Positions 54,945-63,265 of a DNA stretch of 64,000 nt are shown piece after piece; position 1 is the first letter of the stretch; every line of letters begins with the position of its first letter. The stretch covers positions 1,798,001 through 1,862,000 of the forward strand of contig NZ_JAPEMM010000001.1 in NCBI RefSeq assembly GCF_026342735.1, read 5' to 3'. The translations under genes and the position numbers were made by a program. A model generated the notes under the pieces. That model saw nothing but the letters and a program-made list of their open reading frames with translations. It searched no databases and had not been told where the DNA came from. The DNA comes from Streptomyces sp. NBC_00193. Its GTDB lineage: Bacteria; Actinomycetota; Actinomycetes; Streptomycetales; Streptomycetaceae.

Positions 54945-56251
54945 GCTGCCTTCGCCGCCCTCTCCATCTCCAGCTCGACTTCCGTGCCGCCGTCCGGCGC
55001 GGACCGCAGTCGCGCGGTCCCGCCGTTGCGCTGCATCCGGCCGATGATCGATTCTCGTACGCCCATGCGGTCGTCCGGTACCGCGTCCATGTCGAAGCCG
55101 GGTCCGCGGTCGCGTACGGACACGAACACCGTCTGGCCCTCCACCTCGGCGTACACCTGGACGGGGCCGCCGTCGCCACCGTACTTGGCGGCATTGACCA
55201 TCGCCTCGCGCGCGGCCTGCATCTGTGCGGCCAGCTTCTCGTCGAGGGGGCAGTCGCCGACGACGACCACCTCGATCTGGACCCCGTGGTGGTCCTCCAC
55301 CTCGGCGGCTGTCTTCTTCACGGCCTCGGCCAGCGTCGTCGGCTCCTCGCCCTCGTCCTTGCCGGTGCCCTCGGGCTTGTACAGCCAGTTGCGCAGCTCC
55401 CGCTCCTGGGCCCGGGCGAGGCGGCGCACCTCCCCGACGTCCTCGGCGTTGCGCTGGATCAGGGTGAGGGTGTGCAGCACGGAGTCGTGGACGTGGGCGG
55501 CCACCTCGGCGCGCTCCTGGGCGCGGATGCGCATCAGGCGCTCCTCGGAGAGGTCCTGGGTCATGCGGATCAGCCAGGGTCCCGCCAGGAGGGCGACGCC
55601 GACGAGGACGGCGAGGGTGGCGGTCAGTACGTTGCCGAGCTGGGCGGCGGAGCCGCGGACCACGATGAAGACGGTCAGGCCCACGCCGACCAGGGCGACG
55701 CCGGCGAGCGCGCGGGCGGCCTGCAGCAGCCGGGCGTGCCGGCCGGCGGCGGCGTTCCAGTGGGCGCGGCGGGCGTTGTCGGCCTGGCGCCAGACGAGGA
55801 CCACGCCGGCTCCGACGAGCAGGGTCGGCCACACGTACCGTCCGGAGCTGCCGCCGACCTGGACCTGGGAGATGAAGATGCCCGCGCCGACGCACAGCGC
55901 GATCAGCGCGATGATCTGGCCCCGCTCGGGCTTGCGCAGCCGCCGGGTGCCGTCGGGGAGGGTGTCGAAGTAGGAGCGGTGGCCGCTGCGGCCGCCGACG
56001 CCGAGCGGTACGAAGACCCAGAACGCGGCGTAGAGCAGCACGCCGAGGCCGTCGCCCCACATGAACAGGCCGAGGAAGGTGAGCCGGACCCAGACGACGG
56101 GCAGGCCCAGGTGCCCGGCGAGGCCGCGCGCGACTCCGCCGAGCATCCGGCCGTCGGCGCTGCGGTAGAGCTTGCGCTGCGGCGTCTCGTCGGAGTCCGG
56201 TGCGTACGGCGTGCGGGGGGCGGCTGCTACGGGCATGTCACCGATGGTCAC
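54941..56251 (-). CDS. Sensor histidine kinase with N-terminal PspC domain
   Basis: 436-residue membrane kinase. A PspC domain opens the protein (LYRSADGRMLGGVARGLAGH, about residues 28-85), followed by several transmembrane helices to ~225. The HisKA_3 dimerisation segment is VAAHVHDSVLHTLTLIQRNA with the phosphorylatable His, and the ATPase has REAMVNAAKYGG (N box) and VRDRGPGFDM (G1). A built-in PspC sensor suggests detection of envelope or membrane stress. GTG at 56251; ATG at 56236 is possible. Confidence 0.92.
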   Translation of the reverse strand: MTIGDMPVAAAPRTPYAPDSDETPQRKLYRSADGRMLGGVARGLAGHLGLPVVWVRLTFLGLFMWGDGLGVLLYAAFWVFVPLGVGGRSGHRSYFDTLPDGTRRLRKPERGQIIALIALCVGAGIFISQVQVGGSSGRYVWPTLLVGAGVVLVWRQADNARRAHWNAAAGRHARLLQAARALAGVALVGVGLTVFIVVRGSAAQLGNVLTATLAVLVGVALLAGPWLIRMTQDLSEERLMRIRAQERAEVAAHVHDSVLHTLTLIQRNAEDVGEVRRLARAQERELRNWLYKPEGTGKDEGEEPTTLAEAVKKTAAEVEDHHGVQIEVVVVGDCPLDEKLAAQMQAAREAMVNAAKYGGDGGPVQVYAEVEGQTVFVSVRDRGPGFDMDAVPDDRMGVRESIIGRMQRNGGTARLRSAPDGGTEVELEMERAAKAA

Positions 56252-56271
56252 ACGCTCGCGCTGCCCGTGGC

Positions 56272-56311
56272 ATCAGGGCAGCCCCCCAGTTCTCTCGGGG
56301 GGATATCAGGG
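56272..56311. promoter_or_regulatory. Direct repeats flanking a hairpin between kinase and PspC genes
   Basis: ATCAGGG occurs at 56272-56278 and 56305-56311 (33 bases apart), enclosing the inverted repeat CCCCCC/GGGGGG (56282-56287 with 56297-56302). It lies midway between the divergent genes; the response regulator is an obvious candidate binder. Confidence 0.45.
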
Positions 56312-56367
56312 TTGCGCCAGGGTAGATCCGGATGCCCGCGGCGACGGCGGACCGTCACCATGTACGC

Positions 56368-57774
56368 ATGACCGAAGTACACGAATCCCCGCCGCCGGAC
56401 GCAGGAGCCGGCTCGAGCGCGGCCGGCCCGGGCGCCGGCTCCGCCTCGCCGCTCGCCGAGCGCCCTCCTCTGCGCCGCGGCAAGCGCGACAAGGTGCTCG
56501 CGGGCGTGTGCAGCGGCCTGGGCCGGTACTTCGACCTCGACCCGGTGATATTCCGGATCGTCCTCGGCGTCCTCGCCGTCACCGGCGGCGTCGGTCTGAT
56601 CTTCTACGGCTTCGCGTGGCTGCTGCTGCCCCAGGAGGGCGAGGAGGACAGCGAGGCGAAGAAGCTGCTGACCGGCCGGATCGAGGGCTCGACGCTGGCG
56701 GCGGTGTTCGCCGCGCTGGTGGGCTGCGCCCTGTTCCTGTCGATGCTGGACAACGGCGGGCTGGCGGTCTTCTCCGTCCTGGCCGTGCTGGCGCTGGGCG
56801 GCGCGGCGTACTGGTCGCAGCGGCGGCGGAGCGGGTCCGGCGGGCGGCTCCAGCCGGGAGAGGAGGAGCAGGCCGCCGCGGGCGCGGAGTTCGTGTACCC
56901 GGCGGCGACCCGCACCGGGCACCGCACCGTGCACAGTCCGGCGCCGCCGGAGACCCAGGCGCCGCCCGTGCCCGGCGGCCCGTCCTGGTGGCGGGATCCG
57001 CTGGTCAAGGACGGCACCACGGGGCCGGTCGGCTCGACGGGCTACCTGTGGGGTCCCGAGGACTCGGTGCCCGCCGGCCCCGGCGGCGGTCCGGCCGCGC
57101 CCGCGGCACCGGAGGACGCGCAGCAGGTCCGCAGGGAGCCGCGGGGCGGTATCGGCGGCCGGGTGTTCGTGCTGGCCCTGCTCGCCTGGGTCGTCGCCAC
57201 CGCCTCGGTCTGGGAGGGCAGCACGCTGAGCCATGCCCTGCAGGTGGGCTTCGCCTCCGCCCTCGCCGTCTTCGGCCTCGGGCTCGCGGTGAGTTCGGTC
57301 AAGGGCCGCACCGGCTTCGGCACCGTCCTGCTCTCGGTGATCACCGCCGTGCTGCTGGCCGGGGCGGTGGCCCTGCCCAAGGAGATCGGCACCGCGTGGA
57401 AGGACGTCGTCTGGCGGCCGGCCGCCGTGGCCGACGTGGCGCCGTCCTACGAGGCGGGCACCGGGCTCGCCACCTTGGACCTCAGCCGCCTGGACGTGCC
57501 CAAGGGCACGACCGTGCTCGTCCGGGCCTCCATGGACGCGGGCCGGCTGCGGGTGATCCTCCCGAGGGAGGTCACCGCGGAGACGGAGGCGCTCATCAAG
57601 CTGGGCGACATCCAGATGCCCGGCGACACGAGCGAACACATACGCATCCAGAGCCGCGACGAGGTGCGGCGGGTGACCCTGCAGCCCTCCCCCGGCACCG
57701 AGGCCGGCGGCACGATCGAGTTGCACCTGAGCGCGGGTGTGGGACAGGTGGAGGTGGCCCGTGCGGCGTCATGA
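56368..57774 (+). CDS. PspC-domain membrane protein, LiaF-like
   Basis: 468-residue protein. PspC domain at about residues 35-95 (RGKRDKVLAGVCSGLGRYFD), one or two helices after it, a disordered middle, three more helices (about 265-350), and a C-terminal beta-rich region (VTAETEALIKLGDIQMPG, VTLQPSPG) like the LiaF/DUF2154 domain. LiaF proteins restrain LiaS-type kinases until envelope stress. The ATG at 56368 is preferred over one at 56332. Divergent from the PspC kinase and followed by a small membrane protein that overlaps it by 14 bases. Confidence 0.9.
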   Translation: MTEVHESPPPDAGAGSSAAGPGAGSASPLAERPPLRRGKRDKVLAGVCSGLGRYFDLDPVIFRIVLGVLAVTGGVGLIFYGFAWLLLPQEGEEDSEAKKLLTGRIEGSTLAAVFAALVGCALFLSMLDNGGLAVFSVLAVLALGGAAYWSQRRRSGSGGRLQPGEEEQAAAGAEFVYPAATRTGHRTVHSPAPPETQAPPVPGGPSWWRDPLVKDGTTGPVGSTGYLWGPEDSVPAGPGGGPAAPAAPEDAQQVRREPRGGIGGRVFVLALLAWVVATASVWEGSTLSHALQVGFASALAVFGLGLAVSSVKGRTGFGTVLLSVITAVLLAGAVALPKEIGTAWKDVVWRPAAVADVAPSYEAGTGLATLDLSRLDVPKGTTVLVRASMDAGRLRVILPREVTAETEALIKLGDIQMPGDTSEHIRIQSRDEVRRVTLQPSPGTEAGGTIELHLSAGVGQVEVARAAS

Positions 57775-57985
57775 GTTCCAGCCGGGACGGCTGATCGCGG
57801 GACTGGTCCTGATGGCGGCCGGGGTGCTCTATCTCCTCGGCGCGGCGGGCCAGGCCGATCCGCCCTGGTTCTTCGTCCTCATGATGACTGCGGGCGGTCT
57901 CGCCTTCGCCGCCGTCGCCGGGCTGGTGACCTACGCCGTGCGCCGTGACCGGCGGGAGCGGATCAGCGAGTCCAGCGAGAGGTAG
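57761..57985 (+). CDS. Small two-helix membrane protein next to the PspC gene
   Basis: 74-residue protein with helices at about residues 10-27 (LIAGLVLMAAGVLYLLG) and 34-55, and a basic C terminus. The GTG at 57761 overlaps the PspC stop by 14 bases, so it is cotranslated. It may be an accessory of the LiaF-like protein. Its 3' end overlaps the convergent DoxX gene by 55 bases. Confidence 0.82.
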   Translation: MRRHEFQPGRLIAGLVLMAAGVLYLLGAAGQADPPWFFVLMMTAGGLAFAAVAGLVTYAVRRDRRERISESSER

Positions 57986-58461
57986 GGCGCCCCGGCGAGG
58001 ACCAGCGGGGTCCAGGCCATCAGGTAGATCAGGTCGTTGCCGTAGTAGTAGGGGGTCACCGCCCAGGACACGGTGAGCCACAGGCTGAGCGAGATCAGGG
58101 CTCCGCCGACGGATGCGATCCGGGTCAGCAGTCCGGCCAGGACCCCCAGGCCGACCAGGAGTTCCCCGATGGCCAGGGCCACGGCGAAACCGACGGGCGC
58201 CTTCAGGGCCAGGTCCACCATGGCCGGGATCGCCGAGGTGTCGCGCACCCCGGCCATCAGCTCGCCGATGGAGCCGCTGCCGGTGGCGGAGAGGAAGGCG
58301 GAGTCGGTCAGCTTGTCCAGGCCTGCGTAGACGAAGGTCACGCCGAGGAAGATCCGCAGGGGCAGGAGCGCGTGGCGGGCGGCGGGCTCGCGCAGGGCGC
58401 GGGTGCCGCTCGGTCCGGTAGGAGCGTAAGGGGCGCCGGAGGGGACGTCAGTTCGGGTCAC
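57931..58461 (-). CDS. DoxX-family membrane protein
   Basis: 176-residue protein with four transmembrane helices. The DoxX pattern is clear: LLPLRIFLGVTFVYAGLDKL, then the APVGFAVALAIGELLVGLGV helix, and LWLTVSWAVTPYYYGNDLIYL. DoxX proteins are linked to thiol and redox stress or quinone chemistry; this one's role is unknown. The GTG at 58461 is used. The 3' end overlaps that of the small gene on the opposite strand. Confidence 0.9.
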   Translation of the reverse strand: MTRTDVPSGAPYAPTGPSGTRALREPAARHALLPLRIFLGVTFVYAGLDKLTDSAFLSATGSGSIGELMAGVRDTSAIPAMVDLALKAPVGFAVALAIGELLVGLGVLAGLLTRIASVGGALISLSLWLTVSWAVTPYYYGNDLIYLMAWTPLVLAGAPYLSLDSLIRSRRSRRTA

Positions 58462-58479
58462 GCGCTATGTGTACCCGCT

Positions 58480-59736
58480 TCACTCCGCCACGTCGATGGT
58501 GCACCGGTTGGATTCCACCCCCGCGGCGGTGACGACCTGGATCTCGATCCGCCCCGGCTCCACTTCCGCCGGAATCGGCACGGTCAGCACGGCGTCGGAC
58601 GGGTTGGTGAAGCCGCCCGCCACCGGGACCAGCGGTACGTGCACGTGGACCGCGCCGACTCGGACCACCAGCCGGGCCAGCATCTCCGGCGTCTGCGCCC
58701 CCGGCGGTACGAAGCCCACTCCGCGGATCTCGATGTCGTCCCCGGGGCGGATCGCCGCGTCCAGATCCCCGGGCTCGCGTCTGCGCACCACCGACAGGAC
58801 CAGCGGGCGGCTGCCCTCGGCGTACTTCGCCGCCAGGTACACGGCCGCCGACAGCGCCACCAGCAGCGCGAGCGCCCACGGCAGCGCCGGCAGCCGGTCC
58901 GGGAACCGGGCCAGCGAGACCCCCGCGAAGCCCAGCACCACCGTGGAGACCAGCACGTACTGGGCGTCCGGGAAGGAGCCCCGGCCCGCGTCGTCCGTCA
59001 GCAGGTCCGCCCCGGACGGCCGGTCCGCGGGCAGCTTCTGCAACCGCTGCCCCATGATCCGTACGGAGACCACCCGGCGCACCAGCACCGCGACCCCCGA
59101 GGTCAGCCCGAGGACCGCCAGCAGCGGCAGCGCCCGGTCGAGCGCGAAACCCTCGTACAGCGCCTGGCGCTCGGGTCCCGGCGAGGAGGCCGCCAGCCGC
59201 AGCGCGGGCAGCAGCGTCGCGAAGGCGGTGAGCACCAGCCAGGCGCTCGGCACCGCCTTCGAGGTGGACAGCCGGTTGTCCTCCCCGACCAGCGGGGCCA
59301 GCAGGCCGCCCCGGAGCGTCTGCGCGCGGGCCGCCACCGTCAGCAGGGCGGCCAGCACGAGCGCGGCCAGCAGCCCGGCGGTGCGCGCCGTGGACCAGCC
59401 GGTGCCGAGCGCGGTGCCGACCTGGACCAGGAGCAGCACCCCCGCGGCGATCCACACGGCGAGGACGGCCCGCCGGGAGAACAGGTAGAGCCAGGAACTG
59501 CCCGCCTCCCGGCCCCGGTCGGCGACCGTCCGGGCGGACAGGGTCAGCTCGTCGGAGACCCACTGGCGGGAGGCTCCGAGGGAGTGGGCCACGGCGGCCG
59601 GAACCCCCTGCCCGGAGGCGAACTCGTCGCGCTTCGCCAGGAACGCTGCGACCGCCCGGCGGTGCCCCTCTCGTGTGCAGTCCTCGCAGGCACAGGCCGC
59701 GGTATGGGTGCTTCTGGACATCTCTTGGACAGCCAC
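58480..59736 (-). CDS. Polytopic membrane protein with Cys-rich N terminus
   Basis: 418-residue protein, family not recognised. The N terminus has ACACEDC plus a His, a possible metal site. A helical soluble part follows, then about six transmembrane helices between residues 85 and 300 and a C-terminal ~90-residue beta-rich domain (IRPGDDIEIRGVGFVPPGAQ, VTAAGVESN) resembling an IPT/TIG-like fold. The GTG at 59736 is preceded by GAGAGG; ATG at 59721 is possible. Followed by DoxX 18 bases after its stop on the same strand, possibly cotranscribed. Confidence 0.83.
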   Translation of the reverse strand: MAVQEMSRSTHTAACACEDCTREGHRRAVAAFLAKRDEFASGQGVPAAVAHSLGASRQWVSDELTLSARTVADRGREAGSSWLYLFSRRAVLAVWIAAGVLLLVQVGTALGTGWSTARTAGLLAALVLAALLTVAARAQTLRGGLLAPLVGEDNRLSTSKAVPSAWLVLTAFATLLPALRLAASSPGPERQALYEGFALDRALPLLAVLGLTSGVAVLVRRVVSVRIMGQRLQKLPADRPSGADLLTDDAGRGSFPDAQYVLVSTVVLGFAGVSLARFPDRLPALPWALALLVALSAAVYLAAKYAEGSRPLVLSVVRRREPGDLDAAIRPGDDIEIRGVGFVPPGAQTPEMLARLVVRVGAVHVHVPLVPVAGGFTNPSDAVLTVPIPAEVEPGRIEIQVVTAAGVESNRCTIDVAE

Positions 59737-59838
59737 GAACGTGCCGCCTCTCTGAACTACGGTGCAATGCCAGCGAATTGTGCACCACTGCGGCAGTGTT
59801 CCGGATTGCGCACGATGTCAGAGCAGGTGATTAACCGT

Positions 59839-60657
59839 TCATGATGTTGACGGACCCGCTCCGGCGGTCTCCAGCAGCGGCTGGCAGTTGGCCCAGGCGG
59901 CGAGGTCCGACCCGAACCGCTCCCGGGTCGCGAGGGCGCTGTGGTGGCTGATGAGCACCGCTTTCCCGGCCGCCCGTGCGATCAGCTGCACCTGCGCGGC
60001 CCGCTCCGCCGCGATGAACCACCACGCGGCGGCCTCCACCGAGTCGCCGACCGTCAGCAGCCCGATGTTGCGCAGCACCAGCGCCTTGTAGGGGCCGAGC
60101 GCGCCCGCGATCCGCTCGGCGTCCCCGGTGCCCGCGCCCCCGCCGCCGAGGGCCCCGCCGCCCATGAACTCGTCGAGCAGCGCGTGGTCCTCGTAGAAGG
60201 CGCAGGCCTCCTGGGTGACGGGGGCGAGCAGTTCGCCGAGCGCGGCGAGCGCCCTGCCGTACGGGGCCTGCGTGCGGACGACGGCCACCACGGCGGGCCG
60301 GGCCCGGTGGACGGCCGCGTGCACGGCGAAGGCCAGCTGGTTGACCCTGCGCTCCCCCTGGCGGACCCGCCCCTCCCCGTCGACCAGCAGCAGGTCGTCG
60401 GGGCCGATCGCGCCGAAGGCCCGGCCGAAGGGGTTCACCCAGTAGCAGTCCTCGAACTCCGGGTCCCGGGCGCTGACGTGCCCGCCCACCCCGTCCTCGT
60501 ACCCGAGCCTCCCCAGCAGCCGCAGCACCGCTGCGAGCCGCTCCTTGCGGTGCGCGCGCTCCTCCCCGGGGGTGGCGAACACCGGCGGCATCTCGAAGCC
60601 CAGCCGCTCCACGGGCACGGGTGCGGGTGCGGATGCGGGTACGAGTCGCTCGGTCAT
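59839..60657 (-). CDS. Class II aldolase/adducin-like protein lacking zinc ligands
   Basis: 272-residue class II aldolase/adducin fold. Conserved structural motifs remain: RLGYEDGVGGHVSARDP, YWVNPFGRAFGAI and the Gly-rich region. However, the HxH zinc pair normally found in VVHTHxPY is VVRTQAPYGRAL here, and the third ligand in RNHGLLTVG is RNIGLLTVG. With all three His replaced it is unlikely to be a metal aldolase and may be a binding or adducin-type protein. The ATG at 60657 is supported by GAAGGAGG. Confidence 0.87.
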   Translation of the reverse strand: MTERLVPASAPAPVPVERLGFEMPPVFATPGEERAHRKERLAAVLRLLGRLGYEDGVGGHVSARDPEFEDCYWVNPFGRAFGAIGPDDLLLVDGEGRVRQGERRVNQLAFAVHAAVHRARPAVVAVVRTQAPYGRALAALGELLAPVTQEACAFYEDHALLDEFMGGGALGGGGAGTGDAERIAGALGPYKALVLRNIGLLTVGDSVEAAAWWFIAAERAAQVQLIARAAGKAVLISHHSALATRERFGSDLAAWANCQPLLETAGAGPSTS

Positions 60658-60720
60658 GGCCCCTCCTTCAAGGTCGCGGCGCAAAGTACCGGCGACCGGC
60701 CGAAGAGGCCATACACGCGG

Positions 60721-60757
60721 CGAGGCCGCCGCTCCCCGGGCGGGAGCGGCGGCCTCG
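60721..60757 (-). terminator. Terminator after guaA
   Basis: Perfect 16-bp stem (60721-60736 with 60742-60757), five-base loop, 27 bases past the guaA stop. Confidence 0.9.
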
Positions 60758-60784
60758 TCACTTACGGCAGGGCGAGCGGGAGGC

Positions 60785-62371
60785 TTACTCCCACTCGATG
60801 GTGCCCGGGGGCTTGCTCGTGCAGTCCAGGACGACGCGGTTGACGTCCGGCACCTCGTTGGTGATGCGGGTGGAGATCCGCGCGAGCACCTCGTACGGCA
60901 TGCGCGTCCAGTCCGCGGTCATCGCGTCCTCGGAGGAGACGGGGCGCAGCACGATCGGGTGGCCGTACGTACGGCCGTCACCCTGGACGCCGACGCTGCG
61001 GACATCGGCCAGCAGGACGACCGGGCACTGCCAGATCTCGCGGTCCAGGCCGGCCGCCGTGAGCTCGTGGCGGGCGATGGCGTCGGCCTCGCGGAGCAGG
61101 TCCAGGCGCTCCTTGGTGACCTCGCCGACGATGCGGATGCCGAGGCCGGGGCCGGGGAACGGCTGGCGCTGGACGATCTCGGCGGGCAGGCCGAGCTCCT
61201 GGCCGACCATCCGGACCTCGTCCTTGAACAGCTGGCGCAGCGGCTCGACGAGCTCGAACTCGATGTCCTCGGGGAGCCCGCCCACGTTGTGGTGGGACTT
61301 GATGTTGGCGGTGCCGGTGCCGCCGCCGGACTCGACGACGTCCGGGTACAGGGTGCCCTGGACCAGGAAGGCCACCGCCGGGCCGTCCTCCTGGAGGATC
61401 TCCAGCTGGGCCTGCTCGAAGACGCGGATGAACTCGCGGCCGATGATCTTGCGCTTGGTCTCCGGGTCGGAGACGCCGGCCAGCGCGTTCAGGAAGCGCT
61501 CCTGCGCGTCGACGACCTTCAGCTGCACGCCGGTGGCGGCGACGAAGTCCTTCTCGACCTGCTCGGTCTCGCCCTTGCGCATCAGACCGTGGTCCACGTA
61601 CACGCAGGTGAGCTGCGAGCCGATGGCCTTCTGCACGAGGGCCGCGGCGACCGCGGAGTCCACGCCGCCGGACAGGCCGCAGATGGCGCGCTTGTCGCCG
61701 ACCTGCTCGCGGATGAGGGCGACCTGCTCCTCGACGATGTTGCCGGGGGTCCAGGTGGGCTGCAGGCCCGCACCGCGGTAGAGGAAGTGCTCCAGGATCT
61801 GCTGGCCGTGCGTGGAGTGCATCACCTCGGGGTGGTACTGCACGCCGTAGAGCTTCTTCTCGTCGTTCTCGAAGGCCGCGACCGGGACGACGTCGGTCGA
61901 CGCGGTGACGGTGAAGCCCTCGGGAGCGGCGGAGCAGGCGTCGCCGTGGGACATCCACACCGACTGGTTCTCGGGGGTGCCCTCGAACAGGGTGGATCCG
62001 GCCTTGGAGACGGCCAGCGGGGTGCGGCCGTACTCGCGCGAGCCGGTGTTGTCGACGGTGCCGCCGAGGGTGACCGCCATGAGCTGGAAGCCGTAGCACA
62101 TGCCGAAGACGGGGACGCCGGCCTCGAAGATCGCACCGTCGAGCTGGGGTGCGCCCTCCTCGTACACGGAGGACGGGCCGCCGGACAGGATGATCGCCTT
62201 CGGGTTCTTGGCGAGCATCTCGGCCACGGGCATCGTGCTGGGCACGACCTCGGAGTAGACCCGTGCCTCGCGGACGCGGCGGGCGATCAGCTGCGCGTAC
62301 TGGGCGCCGAAGTCGACGACGAGAACCGTGTCCGGGGCGCTGTCGTGGGTGGCGAAGGTGGCTTCTGGCAC
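60785..62371 (-). CDS. guaA: GMP synthase (glutamine-hydrolysing)
   Basis: 528-residue enzyme converting XMP to GMP. Class I glutamine amidotransferase domain: [10 protein letters not shown] with the nucleophile Cys, and His-Glu in [13 protein letters not shown]-pyrophosphatase domain: P-loop [11 protein letters not shown]-terminal dimerisation domain ends [16 protein letters not shown] start at 62371. A -10-like TAGAAT at 62416-62411 fits a promoter ~45 bases upstream; no guanine riboswitch was seen. Divergent from the chorismate mutase leader. Confidence 0.97.
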   Translation of the reverse strand: MPEATFATHDSAPDTVLVVDFGAQYAQLIARRVREARVYSEVVPSTMPVAEMLAKNPKAIILSGGPSSVYEEGAPQLDGAIFEAGVPVFGMCYGFQLMAVTLGGTVDNTGSREYGRTPLAVSKAGSTLFEGTPENQSVWMSHGDACSAAPEGFTVTASTDVVPVAAFENDEKKLYGVQYHPEVMHSTHGQQILEHFLYRGAGLQPTWTPGNIVEEQVALIREQVGDKRAICGLSGGVDSAVAAALVQKAIGSQLTCVYVDHGLMRKGETEQVEKDFVAATGVQLKVVDAQERFLNALAGVSDPETKRKIIGREFIRVFEQAQLEILQEDGPAVAFLVQGTLYPDVVESGGGTGTANIKSHHNVGGLPEDIEFELVEPLRQLFKDEVRMVGQELGLPAEIVQRQPFPGPGLGIRIVGEVTKERLDLLREADAIARHELTAAGLDREIWQCPVVLLADVRSVGVQGDGRTYGHPIVLRPVSSEDAMTADWTRMPYEVLARISTRITNEVPDVNRVVLDCTSKPPGTIEWE

Positions 62372-62459
62372 GGGGCAGGCCTTCCGGCGGAAGAGGGGGT
62401 TGTTTTGTCGATTCTAACGGGGGACGGATACCCCTCTTCGTCTCACCGTCCGAACCGGC

Positions 62460-62489
62460 TTGGCACGGAGCGGGACAGAGGGTCATAAT
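62460..62489 (+). promoter_or_regulatory. Strong promoter of the chorismate mutase leader
   Basis: -35 TTGGCA (62460-62465), 18-base spacer, -10 CATAAT (62484-62489). The expected start falls on the A of the leader-peptide ATG at 62496, implying a leaderless transcript. Confidence 0.75.
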
Positions 62490-62495
62490 CCCTCC

Positions 62496-62564
62496 ATGCG
62501 CAAGCAGCTGAGCTTCCTCTTTACCTATGGCACCGGCCGGTCCGGTCGCCATGGGTCATCGTGA
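62496..62564 (+). CDS. Predicted aromatic leader peptide of chorismate mutase
   Basis: 22-codon ORF (begins MRKQLSFLFTYG). Three aromatic codons cluster at positions 7, 9 and 11 (TTC, TTT, TAT); TTT and TAT are rare in Streptomyces, as expected for codons used as sensors. It starts at the predicted transcription start and is followed by a terminator hairpin ahead of the chorismate mutase gene. The arrangement is that of ribosome-mediated attenuation responding to charged tRNA-Phe/Tyr. The peptide itself has no apparent function. Confidence 0.7.
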   Translation: MRKQLSFLFTYGTGRSGRHGSS

Positions 62565-62587
62565 TGCTCGCTTGAGCCACTGACTTC

Positions 62588-62625
62588 CCAGAGCGCCCCG
62601 GTCCGACAGGACCGGGGCGCTCTGG
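62588..62625 (+). terminator. Attenuator hairpin before the chorismate mutase gene
   Basis: Perfect 17-bp stem (62588-62604 with 62609-62625), GACA loop, followed by CGTTTCCC. It lies 23 bases past the leader-peptide stop. CCGGTCC in the leader (62537-62543) repeats part of the left arm and could compete for the right arm GGACCGG. Confidence 0.8.
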
Positions 62626-62667
62626 CGTTTCCCGCTCCGGTCGGACCCCCACCGACAGGAGAACCCC

Positions 62668-62925
62668 ATGTCCGTCACCACCCCCGAGCAGCTCATCGCC
62701 GACTCCCGCGAGCGGATCGACGCCATCGACGACCGGATCATCGGCCTGATCCAGGAGCGGATGGCCGTCTCGACCGTCATCCAGGACGCCCGGATCGGCT
62801 CGGGCGGGCGCCGGGTGCACCTGTCCCGGGAGATGGAGGTCCTGAGCCACTGGAGCGACGCCCTCGGCAAGCCCGGCACCACGCTCGCGATGACCTTGCT
62901 GGAGCTGTGCCGCGGCCGGGCCTGA
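62668..62925 (+). CDS. Chorismate mutase (AroQ type)
   Basis: 85-residue AroQ-fold chorismate mutase converting chorismate to prephenate, the branch step to Phe and Tyr. The helical pattern RIDAIDDRIIGLIQERMAVS with the catalytic Arg and Lys-equivalent positions, and ARIGSGGRRVHLSREMEVL, fits the small actinobacterial monofunctional family. AGGAGAA precedes the ATG at 62668. Such enzymes are often activated by DAHP synthase; whether this is so here cannot be seen. Expression is probably set by the attenuator upstream. Confidence 0.92.
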   Translation: MSVTTPEQLIADSRERIDAIDDRIIGLIQERMAVSTVIQDARIGSGGRRVHLSREMEVLSHWSDALGKPGTTLAMTLLELCRGRA

Positions 62926-62930
62926 GGCCC

Positions 62931-63014
62931 GTGGCGATGTCCGTGACGGTGCCCTTGGCGCTGTCCGTGGAGGCACCCATGGCGATGCCCGTGGCGGTGC
63001 CCGCGTCGCTGTTC
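62931..63014. repeat. 12-bp tandem repeat after the chorismate mutase gene
   Basis: Seven degenerate copies of GTGGCGGTGCCC start five bases past the stop. The gap from 62926 to 63265 otherwise holds no recognisable gene; the minus strand reads as a His/Gly/Arg string in one frame, which looks accidental. Confidence 0.8.
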
Positions 63015-63212
63015 GTCACCCGTCCGGACCGTGACCGCCCCCACGGCCCTTCGTTGATGCGGATGACCGTGCCAGCCAGGTGCGGGACCGCAGCACCACG
63101 CGTGGCTCCGCTGGAGCGATGAGACGCACCCCCTGCCGGGCGTGCGTCGTGGGACCTCGCTCCTTCATGTGACCGGACGGCAGGGGACAGCAGCCCGGTC
63201 ACCACACAAAGG

Positions 63213-63246
63213 ACGGCCGGCCCGGGGGACGCCCCGGACCGGCCGT
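63213..63246 (-). terminator. Terminator of the surface-protein gene
   Basis: Fifteen-bp stem (63213-63227 with 63232-63246), GACG-type loop; the one mismatch in the plus strand becomes a G-U pair in the minus-strand RNA, so it serves the gene ending at 63266. Confidence 0.8.
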
Positions 63247-63265
63247 TCTTCTGCTGTTCTCCTGC

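Noticed and set aside
62556..63044. His/Gly-rich minus-strand ORF after chorismate mutase
   Set aside because: Its repeats come from the 12-bp tandem DNA repeat and it runs antisense through the chorismate mutase gene and the attenuator hairpin.
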